A DNA stretch of 38,347 nucleotides from an uncultured Mollicutes bacterium (GCA_947652375.1 CANTCS010000014.1:1-38347); one strand, 5' to 3'. Positions 1 through 10,747 are shown, counted from the stretch's first letter. The notes: generated from the sequence alone by a model not told the origin. Made by a program: numbers and translations.

Positions 1-43
1 TACTGACATTTTCAAAAAACGATACAACATGACATTATCACAA

Positions 44-99
44 AATGATTACAATCATTAAAATATAAAATTGACAAAGTAGATTTTTCTTAGTATAAT
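44..99 (+). promoter_or_regulatory. Sigma-A promoter (TTGACA 71-76, 17 nt spacer, TATAAT 94-99) preceded by palindrome AATGATT-AC-AATCATT (44-59)
   Basis: Consensus -35/-10 read directly; 16-bp perfect palindrome just upstream of the -35. Confidence 0.75.
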
Positions 100-124
100 A
101 AGCCTGTTTTTTAGGGGGATTTAT

Positions 125-937
125 ATGCTAAGAAGTAATTTAACATTAAGAAACAAAGCTTTGGTTATGTTAGCTTTATCTTTGGTTTTAATTTCTATAG
201 GCATAGAAATTAATGAACCACTAAATAAAGAAGACTATTTAAAAAATAATTATATTAATACTAGAAATATTGCTCCTATAAAAATAAGTACTAAAAAAAA
301 TTCCAAAAAATCCTCTAATAATATTTTTAGTGGACCTAATGATTTACGGAAATTATCACCAGTTAATATTTATAGCAATAATAAAAAAATAGAAGAAACT
401 TTAGAAGAAGTTTCATTAACCGTCACAAATTTTACTGAACCAACTAAAGAGCCACCAAGAAACATTTGGTATTTACCGACTGAAAGTGGAATCATAACCC
501 AGAACCCTCGAATAGGTCATGTTGCCTTAGACATTACTAGTCCAAGAGGAACTAGAGAGGTAATATTCCCAATAGCGAATGGAATCATCTCGGGAATTTA
601 TAAAGACAAAGCTGGAGCTAAAATTGTTACGATATTACATGATGTTGCTGGTAAAAAGTATACTTCTCAATATGTTCATTTATCTTCATATTCTAAAGAT
701 ATTTATGTTGGAAGACCAGTAACTATAAATGATCCTTTAGGAAATATGGGAACAACAGGAAAATCAACAGGGGTTCATTTACATTTAGCCTTAATAGACT
801 GTGCCTTATTCGATCCTAATGACCATAATTGTCACAGTTTAAGCAGTTTTTATAAGTATGCTAATACAAGATTGAAACAAGGATATATCGGTTTAGGAGC
901 TATGATATATGTACCAGGAGAATGGTCTAGTAGGTAA
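125..937 (+). CDS. M23 family metallopeptidase, membrane-anchored or secreted
   Basis: N-terminal hydrophobic segment; LytM/M23 motifs GHVALD and HLHLALID. Confidence 0.9.
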   Translation: MLRSNLTLRNKALVMLALSLVLISIGIEINEPLNKEDYLKNNYINTRNIAPIKISTKKNSKKSSNNIFSGPNDLRKLSPVNIYSNNKKIEETLEEVSLTVTNFTEPTKEPPRNIWYLPTESGIITQNPRIGHVALDITSPRGTREVIFPIANGIISGIYKDKAGAKIVTILHDVAGKKYTSQYVHLSSYSKDIYVGRPVTINDPLGNMGTTGKSTGVHLHLALIDCALFDPNDHNCHSLSSFYKYANTRLKQGYIGLGAMIYVPGEWSSR

Positions 938-1030
938 TTTAAAACATAAAAATCTATCTAAAACAAAATTAAATACTTTTATTTTTATTGAAATAATAAA
1001 AATAAAGTGATATTATATATTTAAATACAT

Positions 1031-1220
1031 AGACAAAGGACAAGATAAATTATCTAAATTTTAAAGAGAATTCATGGTTGGTGAAAATGAATAAATATTT
1101 AATTTATTACTCCCTTTTGAGTAGAATTATTAAAAGTAATTCCGGCTAAGTCGTTATTATAAATGAGTAAAAAGGATGGTACCGTGTAGTTTTAAGCACT
1201 CCTGTATTATCCTTTTTATT
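1031..1220 (+). promoter_or_regulatory. T-box leader, likely threonine-specific
   Basis: T-box sequence AAGGATGGTACCGTG (1172-1186); terminator AAAAAGGAT(1169-1177)/ATCCTTTTT(1209-1217); stem I base AAAGG(1035-1039)/CCTTT(1113-1117) with candidate specifier ACT (1109-1111); thrS lies downstream. Confidence 0.88.
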
Positions 1221-1238
1221 TTGTTAGGAGGAAAAATT

Positions 1239-1847
1239 ATGAAGATAGAAGTTCTACATCATGCAACTATAAAAATTATAACTGATAAAATCATTTATTT
1301 TGATCCATATGACATTAATGAAGATTATCATGACGCTGACTATATTTTTATAACTCATGATCATTATGATCACTATGATAGTGCTTCAATTAAAAAAGTA
1401 AAAAAAAGTACTACTAAAATAATATTACCTAAAAATTTAAAATTAGAAACTAACTCTTTTGAAGTAGAACCTTATAAAAGTTATACTCTTGATAATTTAA
1501 AATTTGAAACTATCCCCTCATATAATATTAATAAGGAATATCATCCTAAAGAAAAAGCCTATCTTGGCTATAATCTTTTTCTTCAAAATAAAAGATTATA
1601 TGTTATGGGTGATACTGATCGAACCCCTGAGGCAGATAAAGTAAAAACAGATATTTGCTTCGTCCCAATAGGTGGGGAATATACAATGAATGTGGATGAA
1701 GCAACAGCATATATTAATGATTTAAAGCCTAAAAAAGCAATTCCTATACATTATGGAAAAATAATAGGAAATATTAATTTAGGAGAAGAATTTAAAAGTA
1801 AAATAAATAAAAATATTGAAGTAGAATTATTTATTAATAGGAGATAA
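1239..1847 (+). CDS. MBL-fold metallo-hydrolase (UlaG/UPF0173-like)
   Basis: THDHYDHYD motif, DPYD, GDTD, PIHYG; SD AGGAGG at 1226-1231 and ATG at 1239; the upstream start at 1176 lies inside the T-box. Confidence 0.85.
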   Translation: MKIEVLHHATIKIITDKIIYFDPYDINEDYHDADYIFITHDHYDHYDSASIKKVKKSTTKIILPKNLKLETNSFEVEPYKSYTLDNLKFETIPSYNINKEYHPKEKAYLGYNLFLQNKRLYVMGDTDRTPEADKVKTDICFVPIGGEYTMNVDEATAYINDLKPKKAIPIHYGKIIGNINLGEEFKSKINKNIEVELFINRR

Positions 1848-1852
1848 AAATT

Positions 1853-3613
1853 ATGATAAATATAAAAGAAAATGAAAAATTAAATATAAAAAACCATTCA
1901 TGTGCTCATTTGCTTGCCCAAGCAGTTAAACATTTATATCCTGAAGCAAAATTTTGGGTTGGACCAGTAATTGAAGACGGTTTTTATTATGATATCGATT
2001 TAGGAGATTATAAATTAACTGAAGAAGATATTCCAAAAATTGAAAAAGAAATGAAAAAGATTGCTAAAGATGGAAAAAGAATAATTCGTCAAGAACTATC
2101 TAAAGAAGAAGCTTTAGAAAAATTTAGAGATGATGAATATAAAATTGATTTAATATCTCGAATGAATGAAGATGAGAATGTAATTAGTTGCTATTCTCAA
2201 GGTGATTTTACCGATCTATGCCGAGGACCTCACATCGATACTGTAAAAGAATTAAAGTATTTTAAATTATTAAAATTTAGTGGAGCATATTGGAAAGGCG
2301 ACGCTAAAAATAAAATGCTTCAAAGAATTTATGGTATCTGTTTTGATACAGAAGAAGATTTAGCGAATCATTTACAAGAATTAGAAGAAGCGAAGATGCG
2401 TGACCACCGCAAAATTGGAAAAGAACAAGAATTATTTATGTCTCATGATTTAGTTGGTTCAGGAATGCCTTTATGGTTACCAAATGGTGCAATAATTCGT
2501 AAAGAGTTAGAAAACTATATTTATGAAAAAGAAAGAAATATGGGGTATGACCATGTATACACACCATGCGTTGGAACAACTGAATTATATAAAACATCTG
2601 GTCACTGGGATCATTATAAAGAAAATATGTTTCCAACTATGAAAGTTGATGAGGAAGAGTTTGTCCTTCGTCCTATGAACTGTCCACATCATATGTTAGT
2701 ATATAAAAATAAAATGCATTCTTATCGTGATTTACCAATTAGAATAGGTGAATTTGCAACTGATTTTCGATATGAAGCAAGTGGAGCAGTTAAAGGACTT
2801 GAGAGAGTTCGTTGTATGTGTCAAAATGATGCCCATTTGTTCGTAAGACCTGATCAAATAGGAGAAGAATTTAAACGAGTTGTTAGCTTAATTTTAGATG
2901 TTTATCATGACTTTGGTATAACAAATTATAAATTTAGATTATCTTTGCGTGATAAAGAAGATAAAGAAAAATATTTTGATGATGATGAGATGTGGGATAA
3001 TGCTGAAAATAAACTTAGAGAAGTACTTGATGAATTAGGAGTGGAATATTTTGAAGCTAAAGGAGAGGCTGCATTTTATGGACCAAAGTTAGATGTAGAA
3101 GTTAAACCTGCCGTAGGACCAGAAGTAACTCTATCAACATGTCAGCTAGATTTTTTATTACCACGAAGATTTGATTTAAATTATATTGATAATTTTGGAG
3201 AAAAACAAATTCCAGTTGTATTACATCGAGCTATTTTTGGAACATTTGATAGATTTACAGCTTTTATTATAGAAGAAACAAAAGGAATATTTCCTACATG
3301 GTTAGCACCACTTCAAGTTAAAGTAATTCCAGTAAATCCCGAGTTTCAAAAAGATTATGGTCAAGAAATTTTTAATTTATTAAAAGATGCAAAAGTAAGA
3401 GTAGAATTAGATGATCGAAATGAAAAGCTAGGATATCGTTTAAGAGAAGCTCAAACATCAAAAGTACCATATACGCTTATTTTAGGAGATCAAGAAAAAG
3501 AAAATAGAACTATTAGTTATCGTCTACATGGTAAAAAAGAAACAACAACTATAAAATTAGAAGAATTTATTGAATTAATATTAAAAGAAATAAAAGAAAA
3601 AAATAATAATTAA
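1853..3613 (+). CDS. thrS: Threonyl-tRNA synthetase lacking the N-terminal TGS domain
   Basis: [47 protein letters not shown], anticodon-binding C-terminus; N-terminus begins about 15 aa before HSCAH. Confidence 0.96.
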   Translation: MINIKENEKLNIKNHSCAHLLAQAVKHLYPEAKFWVGPVIEDGFYYDIDLGDYKLTEEDIPKIEKEMKKIAKDGKRIIRQELSKEEALEKFRDDEYKIDLISRMNEDENVISCYSQGDFTDLCRGPHIDTVKELKYFKLLKFSGAYWKGDAKNKMLQRIYGICFDTEEDLANHLQELEEAKMRDHRKIGKEQELFMSHDLVGSGMPLWLPNGAIIRKELENYIYEKERNMGYDHVYTPCVGTTELYKTSGHWDHYKENMFPTMKVDEEEFVLRPMNCPHHMLVYKNKMHSYRDLPIRIGEFATDFRYEASGAVKGLERVRCMCQNDAHLFVRPDQIGEEFKRVVSLILDVYHDFGITNYKFRLSLRDKEDKEKYFDDDEMWDNAENKLREVLDELGVEYFEAKGEAAFYGPKLDVEVKPAVGPEVTLSTCQLDFLLPRRFDLNYIDNFGEKQIPVVLHRAIFGTFDRFTAFIIEETKGIFPTWLAPLQVKVIPVNPEFQKDYGQEIFNLLKDAKVRVELDDRNEKLGYRLREAQTSKVPYTLILGDQEKENRTISYRLHGKKETTTIKLEEFIELILKEIKEKNNN

Positions 3614-3625
3614 ATTTTTCTTATC

Positions 3626-3654
3626 TTGACTATTAAATCAGACTATTGTAATAT
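3626..3654 (+). promoter_or_regulatory. Putative sigma-A promoter TTGACT-N17-TAATAT
   Basis: Hexamers with 17-nt spacer upstream of the 3681 start. Confidence 0.5.
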
Positions 3655-3680
3655 AAGTGAAAAAATTAAAGGAGATTAAT

Positions 3681-4226
3681 ATGGAAAACTATAAAATGAA
3701 GTATTTAAAATTACAAGCAAGATATGAACAAATTGCAATTAAAACTCAACCAGTAGAAGATTTTTCAAATTATATCGAAAAAATAAAATTAGATTTAATT
3801 AATGACCAAAATAATATTAAAAAAGAAATAAAAAAACTTCAAAAAAAGAGAATATTAAAAATTTTTAGTTATCAAAAAATAGAACAAATTAATAAAGATA
3901 TAAAACTTTTTAAATATTTACTAGATATTTATAGTGAAATAGAAACTTTAATTTCTAATATATTACATAAGTTTGAAGTAATTTCTTCAGAATATAATGA
4001 AGCTACTGCAGAAAAATTAAATATTTTAGCTAATTTTACTTTAGATTATTATAATTCTCAAAGATCTTTATTTCTTAATAAAAAAAACATTTTAGAAAGT
4101 CTTTATAGAGGTGAAAATCCAAATCCAGAAGATACAGAAGATAAACAAATAATTTTTAATATATTTTTTACAATGAAAAATAAAGAAATTACTTCTATGA
4201 AGGCTAAAATTCATAAAAAGATATGA
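3681..4226 (+). CDS. Hypothetical coiled-coil protein, paralogous to the next ORF
   Basis: SD AAAGGAG just upstream of ATG 3681 (the track start 3657 precedes this SD); shares FTLDYYN...LFLNKKNILESLY with the downstream ORF. Confidence 0.6.
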   Translation: MENYKMKYLKLQARYEQIAIKTQPVEDFSNYIEKIKLDLINDQNNIKKEIKKLQKKRILKIFSYQKIEQINKDIKLFKYLLDIYSEIETLISNILHKFEVISSEYNEATAEKLNILANFTLDYYNSQRSLFLNKKNILESLYRGENPNPEDTEDKQIIFNIFFTMKNKEITSMKAKIHKKI

Positions 4227-4765
4227 TTTCAAATTTAGAAGTCGATATTTCAAATATCGAAAAATTATATACAAATTATACAATAAGAAATAAAGCAATT
4301 AACTCTAAAGAACTTTTAATAGACTATTTAAAAATAAAAATACTAGATATTGATGAACAAATTGATAATATTTTACGAGAAGTTAAAATAAATTCTAAAG
4401 AAAAAACAAAAGCAAAATTATTAAATCTTTTTTTAGGTTTTATCTATAATTTTAATACTGAAATTTATGAAGAAGATAATATTATATTAATAGAAGAGTG
4501 GACTTTTTTAATAAAATTCAAAGAATATCATCAAAAATTAATAAATCTTGTAACCACGCAAAATATCAAAGAAATTGTAAAGCTTCTAGATTTTTCTTTG
4601 GATTATTATAATAAGCATCTTGATTATTTAGAAAATAAAAGAGATGCTTTAGAATATTATTATGATGGAATAAATTATAGCTTTTGCTATAAAAATGATT
4701 TAGAAGAAATGGATGTTTTCATAAAGAAACAACTTAATCATCTTTCATCATCTTCAAGCAAATAG
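4223..4765 (+). CDS. Hypothetical coiled-coil protein, tandem paralog
   Basis: ATGA overlap with upstream ORF; FSLDYYN...DYLENKRDALEYY motif. Confidence 0.6.
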   Translation: MISNLEVDISNIEKLYTNYTIRNKAINSKELLIDYLKIKILDIDEQIDNILREVKINSKEKTKAKLLNLFLGFIYNFNTEIYEEDNIILIEEWTFLIKFKEYHQKLINLVTTQNIKEIVKLLDFSLDYYNKHLDYLENKRDALEYYYDGINYSFCYKNDLEEMDVFIKKQLNHLSSSSSK

Positions 4766-4818
4766 AAAAATTTAAAAATTTATGTTAAAATAAAATTTAT
4801 CTAAGGTGGTGGTGGAAA

Positions 4819-6543
4819 ATGCATAATGATTTAGCAAATACTATTAGAAGTAAAATAGATATTGTTGATATCATCGGTGAAAGAATTCCACTAGTTGCCA
4901 AAGGTAAAAACTTTTTTTGTGTTTGTCCCTTTCATGATGACTCTAATCCTTCAATGAGTATATCAAGAGAAAAGCAAATTTACACTTGTTTTTCTTGCCA
5001 TGCAACGGGAAATGTTTATACATTTCTCATGAATTATGAACATCTTGAATTTCGTGAAGTTTTAAAATACTTGGGAAATAAAGTTGGAATAGATGTCGGC
5101 GATATCCACGTATCAAAAAAAAATAACAAATTTGATAAGTTATATGAAGCTTACAATTTATCTTTAAAATATTTTCAAAATAATTTAAATAGTAATTTAG
5201 GAAAACAAGCTAAAGAATATTTGTTAGAGAGAAAAATAGACGAAAATTTAATTAAAGAATTTGAAATCGGACTCGCATTAGACAAACGAGATGATTTAAC
5301 GAAAATACTTACAAAAAAATCATTTGATTTATCAACTTTAAATAAAATTGGACTATCAACAGATAATTATGATGTTTATTGTGATCGAATAATGTTCCCG
5401 CTTTATGATATATCTGGAAAAGTAGTTGGCTTTAGCGGAAGAATTTATAAAAATAATAATTTAAATAAATATCTTAATACCAAAGAAACGGAAATTTTTA
5501 AAAAAGGTGAACTTTTATATCATTATCATATCGCTAAAGAAGAATGCCGTAAAAAAAAGTCAGTAATTATAATGGAAGGCTTTATGGACATTATTAGAGC
5601 TAGTTCCATCGATATAAGAAATACAATAGCCCTAATGGGTACTGCGTTAACTAAAGAACAAATAAATCTTATAAAAAGACTTTCTAATAATATTATTCTT
5701 TGTCTTGATGGAGATGATCCTGGACAACTTGCAACACTTAATATAGGAGATGCTCTTTTTAAAGTAGGAATAGAAGTAAAAGTGATAGTTCTTCCAAATC
5801 TTGATGATCCCGATAGTTTCATTTTAAAGTATGGCAAAGAACGCTTTGACGGATTAATTGACTCAGCAATAAATTTTTCAGATTATAAAATGCAAAGACT
5901 TCGTGAGAATGTTGATTTTAGAAGTGATGAAGAAAAAGCTAATTATATTAATAAAGTTCTCGAAGAAACAGCTAAGTTATCCGATCCCATTAGAAGAGAA
6001 GTTGTTTTAAAAAGACTTGCAAAAGAATTTGATATAGGTTATAATACACTGGAAATACGTATAAATAGTTTTATCAAAGACGATAAAAAACAAGAAAAAA
6101 TATTTATACCCCAAAAAATCTTAGAGAAGAAAGATAAGTATAGTAAAGCTATTGAACAAATAATTTATTTAATGCTTAATAATGATTGGATTATAACTCA
6201 AGTTGAAAAAGAAAAACTAATATTTCCCACTGAAATTATGCGTACTTTAACTAGTGAAATAATCTACTATTATAAAAAGTATGGTAATATAAATGTTGCA
6301 GATTTCTATACTTATATACAAGATAAAGAAAATATTCTAAAATTTTTAAATCAAGTATTAGCAAGTAATTATAATGAGACTACTAATAAAGAAGAGTTAT
6401 TCTTATATTTCAAAGTTATTAGAGAATTTAGTATCAATCAAGAAATAAAAAGACTCACAGGATTAATGAAAAAAGAAGTAGATCCATTAGAACAAGCTAA
6501 AATAGCTGAAAAGATTAGAAAGCTTAGGTTAGGAGATAATTAG
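4819..6543 (+). CDS. dnaG: DNA primase
   Basis: CHC2 zinc finger [30 protein letters not shown]; Toprim EGFMD. Confidence 0.97.
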   Translation: MHNDLANTIRSKIDIVDIIGERIPLVAKGKNFFCVCPFHDDSNPSMSISREKQIYTCFSCHATGNVYTFLMNYEHLEFREVLKYLGNKVGIDVGDIHVSKKNNKFDKLYEAYNLSLKYFQNNLNSNLGKQAKEYLLERKIDENLIKEFEIGLALDKRDDLTKILTKKSFDLSTLNKIGLSTDNYDVYCDRIMFPLYDISGKVVGFSGRIYKNNNLNKYLNTKETEIFKKGELLYHYHIAKEECRKKKSVIIMEGFMDIIRASSIDIRNTIALMGTALTKEQINLIKRLSNNIILCLDGDDPGQLATLNIGDALFKVGIEVKVIVLPNLDDPDSFILKYGKERFDGLIDSAINFSDYKMQRLRENVDFRSDEEKANYINKVLEETAKLSDPIRREVVLKRLAKEFDIGYNTLEIRINSFIKDDKKQEKIFIPQKILEKKDKYSKAIEQIIYLMLNNDWIITQVEKEKLIFPTEIMRTLTSEIIYYYKKYGNINVADFYTYIQDKENILKFLNQVLASNYNETTNKEELFLYFKVIREFSINQEIKRLTGLMKKEVDPLEQAKIAEKIRKLRLGDN

Positions 6544-6544
6544 T

Positions 6545-7636
6545 ATGGTTGAAGAAATTAAAACACTAGATGAAAGAAAAAATAAATTATTATCAATAGG
6601 AAAAAAACAAGGTTATGTTACTTATGAACAGTTAGCTGATCAATTAAAAGGATTAGAGGTAGATAGTGATACCCTTGACGAATTATATAATTTCCTTGTT
6701 GAAAACGAAATTGATATTGTTTCAGAAGACGGAAGTGACGATGCCAGCGGTGAAGAAATAACTACTGATATGTCAGTTGAGAATTTAACATTATCTAAAG
6801 ACGTTAAAATAAATGATCCAGTAAGAATGTATCTAAAAGAAATTGGACGTATTAACTTACTTACCTCAGATGAAGAGTTTGAATATGCTCAACGTGCTGA
6901 AGAAGGTGATGAAGAAGCTAAAAGAATGTTAGCAGAATCCAATTTACGTCTAGTTGTTAGTATTGCCAAACGTTATGTTGGACGTGGAATGTTATTTCTT
7001 GATCTTATACAAGAAGGAAATATTGGTCTAATGAAAGCAGTAGATAAATTTGATTCTACAAAAGGCTTTAAGTTTTCAACATATGCAACTTGGTGGATAA
7101 GACAAGCAATAACAAGAGCAATAGCAGATCAAGCAAGGACAATTCGCGTCCCTGTTCATATGGTAGAAACTATAAATAAATTAGCTCGTATCCAAAGACA
7201 ATTAACACAAGAATTAAATCGTGAACCAACTGATGAAGAAATAGCCGAAAAATTAGGAATAACAGTTGAAAAAGTTCGTGAAGTATACAAAATTAGTCAA
7301 GACCCTGTTTCTTTAGAAACTCCAATTGGCGAAGAAGATGACTCTCATTTAGGAGACTTTATTAGAGATGAAAGAACTATGGGACCAGAAGAATATGCAA
7401 CGATTGAAATGTTAAAAGAAGAACTACGTGGTGTTTTAGCAACCCTAACAGATCGAGAAGAAAAAGTATTAAGATTAAGATTTGGTTTAGATGATGGTCA
7501 ATGTCGTACCTTAGAAGAAGTAGGTCAAATATTTGGTGTAACACGTGAAAGAATTCGTCAAATTGAAGCAAAAGCACTTCGTAAACTAAGACATCCATCT
7601 CGTTCCCGTAAATTAAAGGATTTTTTAACTGATTAA
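6545..7636 (+). CDS. rpoD: RNA polymerase primary sigma factor
   Basis: [38 protein letters not shown]...[30 protein letters not shown]; region 4 [20 protein letters not shown]. Confidence 0.98.
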   Translation: MVEEIKTLDERKNKLLSIGKKQGYVTYEQLADQLKGLEVDSDTLDELYNFLVENEIDIVSEDGSDDASGEEITTDMSVENLTLSKDVKINDPVRMYLKEIGRINLLTSDEEFEYAQRAEEGDEEAKRMLAESNLRLVVSIAKRYVGRGMLFLDLIQEGNIGLMKAVDKFDSTKGFKFSTYATWWIRQAITRAIADQARTIRVPVHMVETINKLARIQRQLTQELNREPTDEEIAEKLGITVEKVREVYKISQDPVSLETPIGEEDDSHLGDFIRDERTMGPEEYATIEMLKEELRGVLATLTDREEKVLRLRFGLDDGQCRTLEEVGQIFGVTRERIRQIEAKALRKLRHPSRSRKLKDFLTD

Positions 7637-8304
7637 TGAAAATAAATACAAGACTTAAAAAAATAGGGGATTTAGTAGAAGCTAACTCCTCTTGTTTAGA
7701 TATTGGATGCGATCATGCTTTATTAGATATCTATTTAGTAAAGCAAAATAAAAATATTCGCGCTGTAGCAAGCGATATTGCTGAGGGACCACTAGAACAA
7801 GCAAAAAATAATATAAAACGTGAAAAGTTGGAAAACGAAATTGAAGTACGATTAGGAGACGGTTTATCAACTTATACAGAAGATATCAATACTGTTATTA
7901 TGTCTGGTATAGGTGGTAGAAATATCATAGGAATATGTAAAAATAATATTAAAAACTTTAAAAAAGTTGAGACATACATACTTAGTCCTAATAATTATCA
8001 AGAAGAAGTAAAAAGATTTTTTTGTAAGAATGGCTACTTTATTCTTAATGAAGAATTTGTTAAAGATAAGCACTTTATTTATCAAATTATTATTTTAAAA
8101 AAAGGTAAGAAAAAATATAGTAAAAAAGAATATTTTTTTGGCCCTGTTTTTTTAATAAAAAAAGGACCATTATTTCGTGAATACTATGAAAAAGAAATGA
8201 AATCTCGTGAAATTCTTCTAACCCTTTTGCCAAAAAACTTTAGATATAAAAAATATTTAACCAAAAAAGAGATTAATTTAATTAAAAATGAAATAGAAGA
8301 CTAG
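7636..8304 (+). CDS. trmK: tRNA (adenine22-N1)-methyltransferase
   Basis: LDIGCDHALLDIYLV SAM-binding motif, MSGIGGRNI, SPNNYQEEVKRF; located after rpoD; TAATG overlap. Confidence 0.9.
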   Translation: MKINTRLKKIGDLVEANSSCLDIGCDHALLDIYLVKQNKNIRAVASDIAEGPLEQAKNNIKREKLENEIEVRLGDGLSTYTEDINTVIMSGIGGRNIIGICKNNIKNFKKVETYILSPNNYQEEVKRFFCKNGYFILNEEFVKDKHFIYQIIILKKGKKKYSKKEYFFGPVFLIKKGPLFREYYEKEMKSREILLTLLPKNFRYKKYLTKKEINLIKNEIED

Positions 8305-8318
8305 TAAATAGTCTTTTT
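8297..8318 (+). terminator. Rho-independent terminator AAGACTA-GTAAA-TAGTCTTTTTTT
   Basis: 7-bp perfect stem then T-run; contains the trmK stop codon. Confidence 0.85.
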
Positions 8319-8362
8319 TTAGTTTATAATAATTATAGTTTATAAAATAATAGAGGTGTAAA

Positions 8363-9670
8363 ATGAAAAATATAAGAATTTTTATATTTATTCTACTTTT
8401 ATTTTATTTTGGTATTTTTAAAGTAAGTGCCAAAGATACTTTATTTTCAATTAATAAATATAAAGAAGAAAATTTTAACTTTATTAAAGAAAGTTATAAT
8501 AAAAGTGGTAGTAACGATGGCTTAATAGTAGCTGGAGAATTTCTAAAAGCAAAAGAAAATAATCAAATTATAATCGAAAAATTTAATTTTGATGGACAAA
8601 AAATATGGGAATTTAAATATAAGAATTCAAAACAAAATTATCTTAATTATTTAACATATACTTATAATTTAGATAATCAAATCGATGGATATCTTATTTC
8701 AATCTTAGAGAAAGATTCTTCTAATACAGAAACCTCTCAAGGAAAAATATTAAAAATAGATCTAAAAGGAAAGCTTATTTCAGAAAAAACTCTTGATTTT
8801 GCGGATAATTTAAAAGTAAATAAGATTTTACCAATTTTTAATAATAATAACTTTGATGGTTATATTTTAACAATTAACTTTGGAGAAAATACATCTAATG
8901 CAAGTTTAGTACGTTTTGATAAAGACTTAAATATTATCTTTCGTAAAGATCAAATAAACAATGAAAATAAACAAATTACATATGAGGATCTAATAATAAT
9001 AAATAACAATAATTCAATGAACTTTTTAGCTATTGAAAATCTTATTAATAATGATACTACTACAATAAATTTAGTCAAATTTGATAAAAATGGTAATAAA
9101 GAACTACTTAAAGAATTACCAATGAATAAAAGTTATAATTTAATGGAATATAATAATGGTTATATTTTATATGGATTAACTAAAGATGTAAAAGTTTCTG
9201 GAGGGACTTCTAGTTATTATTTAATAAACTATGATCTAGAAAATAAAGAAATTTGGGAATCTGTAGGAGATATCGCAATTTCTGAAAAACATATGATAAA
9301 ATTATTTCCTATAAAAGAAAAAAATACTATTAAAGAATTTTTATTAATGTATAAAAATAAAAATGATTTGAGTTATGAAGTAATTAAATTAGATACTGAA
9401 GGGCTTTTAAAAAACAAAATAAAAAAAATAAATAATGAATACTATAATATAAAAGATTTTTTTCAATTAAAAGATGTTTTATATTTTGTTGGAAATATCA
9501 CTTGTCCAGAAGAAGATAGTTGTAATTATGATACTCACTCATTATTATTAAGAAGTGATGAAGATAAAGTCATTGAAGTAAAAGATAATACAGTAAGAAA
9601 TATTTCTATCTTCATAATTATATTAATATTAATTATTACATTTATTTTTATTAAAAGAAAAAGGGTTTAA
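8363..9670 (+). CDS. Secreted repeat-type protein with C-terminal TM anchor, unknown function
   Basis: Signal peptide, long polar region with G-x-I/L-x-K-x-D type repeats, C-terminal IFIIILILIITFIFIKRKR. Confidence 0.7.
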   Translation: MKNIRIFIFILLLFYFGIFKVSAKDTLFSINKYKEENFNFIKESYNKSGSNDGLIVAGEFLKAKENNQIIIEKFNFDGQKIWEFKYKNSKQNYLNYLTYTYNLDNQIDGYLISILEKDSSNTETSQGKILKIDLKGKLISEKTLDFADNLKVNKILPIFNNNNFDGYILTINFGENTSNASLVRFDKDLNIIFRKDQINNENKQITYEDLIIINNNNSMNFLAIENLINNDTTTINLVKFDKNGNKELLKELPMNKSYNLMEYNNGYILYGLTKDVKVSGGTSSYYLINYDLENKEIWESVGDIAISEKHMIKLFPIKEKNTIKEFLLMYKNKNDLSYEVIKLDTEGLLKNKIKKINNEYYNIKDFFQLKDVLYFVGNITCPEEDSCNYDTHSLLLRSDEDKVIEVKDNTVRNISIFIIILILIITFIFIKRKRV

Positions 9671-9681
9671 TCCCTTTTTTT
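9654..9681. terminator. Bidirectional terminator between convergent genes
   Basis: A-rich-GGG-tttaat-CCC-T-run; both stop codons (9667-9669 minus, 9668-9670 plus) lie in the loop. Confidence 0.7.
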
Positions 9682-10026
9682 GCTTATACCAATCATACTT
9701 CCAAGAATAGAAGTGGTTATAATAATAAGATAATAAATTAAAACACTAAATCTAAACTTTGAAAAAATAAGTGTAATTATTAGAAGAATAAATACAATAG
9801 CTCCACCGAACTTGGCCCCCTCAATATATCCATTCTTACTAGCAGATTTTCCTAATATAAAACTGTTAACAAAAATATTAATAGTTAAAGTAAATAATTC
9901 TAAAAAACTAAATAATGAATCTCCAATAAGATCAAAATAATAAAAAGTAGTCAAAACAATTAAAGTAATAAAAATTCCTAAAAAAGTAAAACCAAATCTT
10001 TTCCCATAATTTTTTAAATAAGCCAT
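9667..10026 (-). CDS. TIGR04086-like small membrane protein
   Basis: Four TM segments; SD GAGGTGG upstream of the internal Met (MAYLKNYG) at 10026. Confidence 0.65.
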   Translation of the reverse strand: MAYLKNYGKRFGFTFLGIFITLIVLTTFYYFDLIGDSLFSFLELFTLTINIFVNSFILGKSASKNGYIEGAKFGGAIVFILLIITLIFSKFRFSVLIYYLIIITTSILGSMIGISKKRD

Positions 10027-10102
10027 ATTCCACCTCAATTAATAATATGTTATGTATAAAAAATTATTCATTAGTACACTATAATTATAGGTGATAATAA
10101 TT

Positions 10103-10747
10103 ATGAAATATTTTACAGTTTTTTATCGAAGTGTTTTTTTCTATATTTTAATAACATTTCTTTACCGATTAATGGGTAAAAGAGAAATGGGAGAATTAAC
10201 AATCATGGATTTTATAGTATCTATTTTTATTGCTGAAATGGTCGCAATTTCAATAGAAAATTATAAAAGTGATATTTTACTATCGATTATTCCAATAGTC
10301 TCTTTAGTCTTATTACAAATTGGTTTTTCTATTTTATCTTTAAAAAATCAAAAAGCACGAAATGTTGTTGATGGAGAGCCATCAGTTATTATAAATAAAG
10401 GAAAAATAAATTTTAAAGAAATGATAAAACAAAGATATAATCTTGATGATTTATTAACACAACTTCGTGGTCAATCTATTAAATCAATTGAAGAAGTTGA
10501 TTATGCTATTTTAGAAACAAGTGGAAAGTTATCAATCTTTAAAAAATCTGATGATAAAAAGTCAACTTATCCACTAGCTCTTATTTTAGATGGAAAATTA
10601 AATTATGATGTTTTACTCCAAATTAGAAAAACAAAAATTTGGCTAAATAAAGAATTAGATAAGGAAAAACTAAAAATTGAAGATATATTTTATGCTTTTT
10701 ATAAAAATAAAAAACTTTATATAATAGAGAAAAACAAAATAAAATGA
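10103..10747 (+). CDS. DUF421 family membrane protein
   Basis: TM N-terminus followed by YRLMGKREMGELTIMDFIVSI, KGKINFKEMIKQRYNLDDLLTQLRGQ; the track start 10091 is inside the SD. Confidence 0.85.
   Translation: MKYFTVFYRSVFFYILITFLYRLMGKREMGELTIMDFIVSIFIAEMVAISIENYKSDILLSIIPIVSLVLLQIGFSILSLKNQKARNVVDGEPSVIINKGKINFKEMIKQRYNLDDLLTQLRGQSIKSIEEVDYAILETSGKLSIFKKSDDKKSTYPLALILDGKLNYDVLLQIRKTKIWLNKELDKEKLKIEDIFYAFYKNKKLYIIEKNKIK

Noticed and set aside
2436-2636. Minus-strand ORF inside thrS
   Set aside because: Antisense to a strongly conserved CDS; no SD or family features
4092-4298. Minus-strand ORF across the paralog junction
   Set aside because: Low-complexity AT-driven antisense ORF (Phe/Leu/Ile/Tyr-rich)
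5526-5837. Minus-strand 103-aa ORF inside dnaG
   Set aside because: Antisense to the Toprim region; codon-constraint artefact
7377-8085. Minus-strand ORFs inside rpoD and trmK
   Set aside because: Antisense artefacts opposite conserved genes
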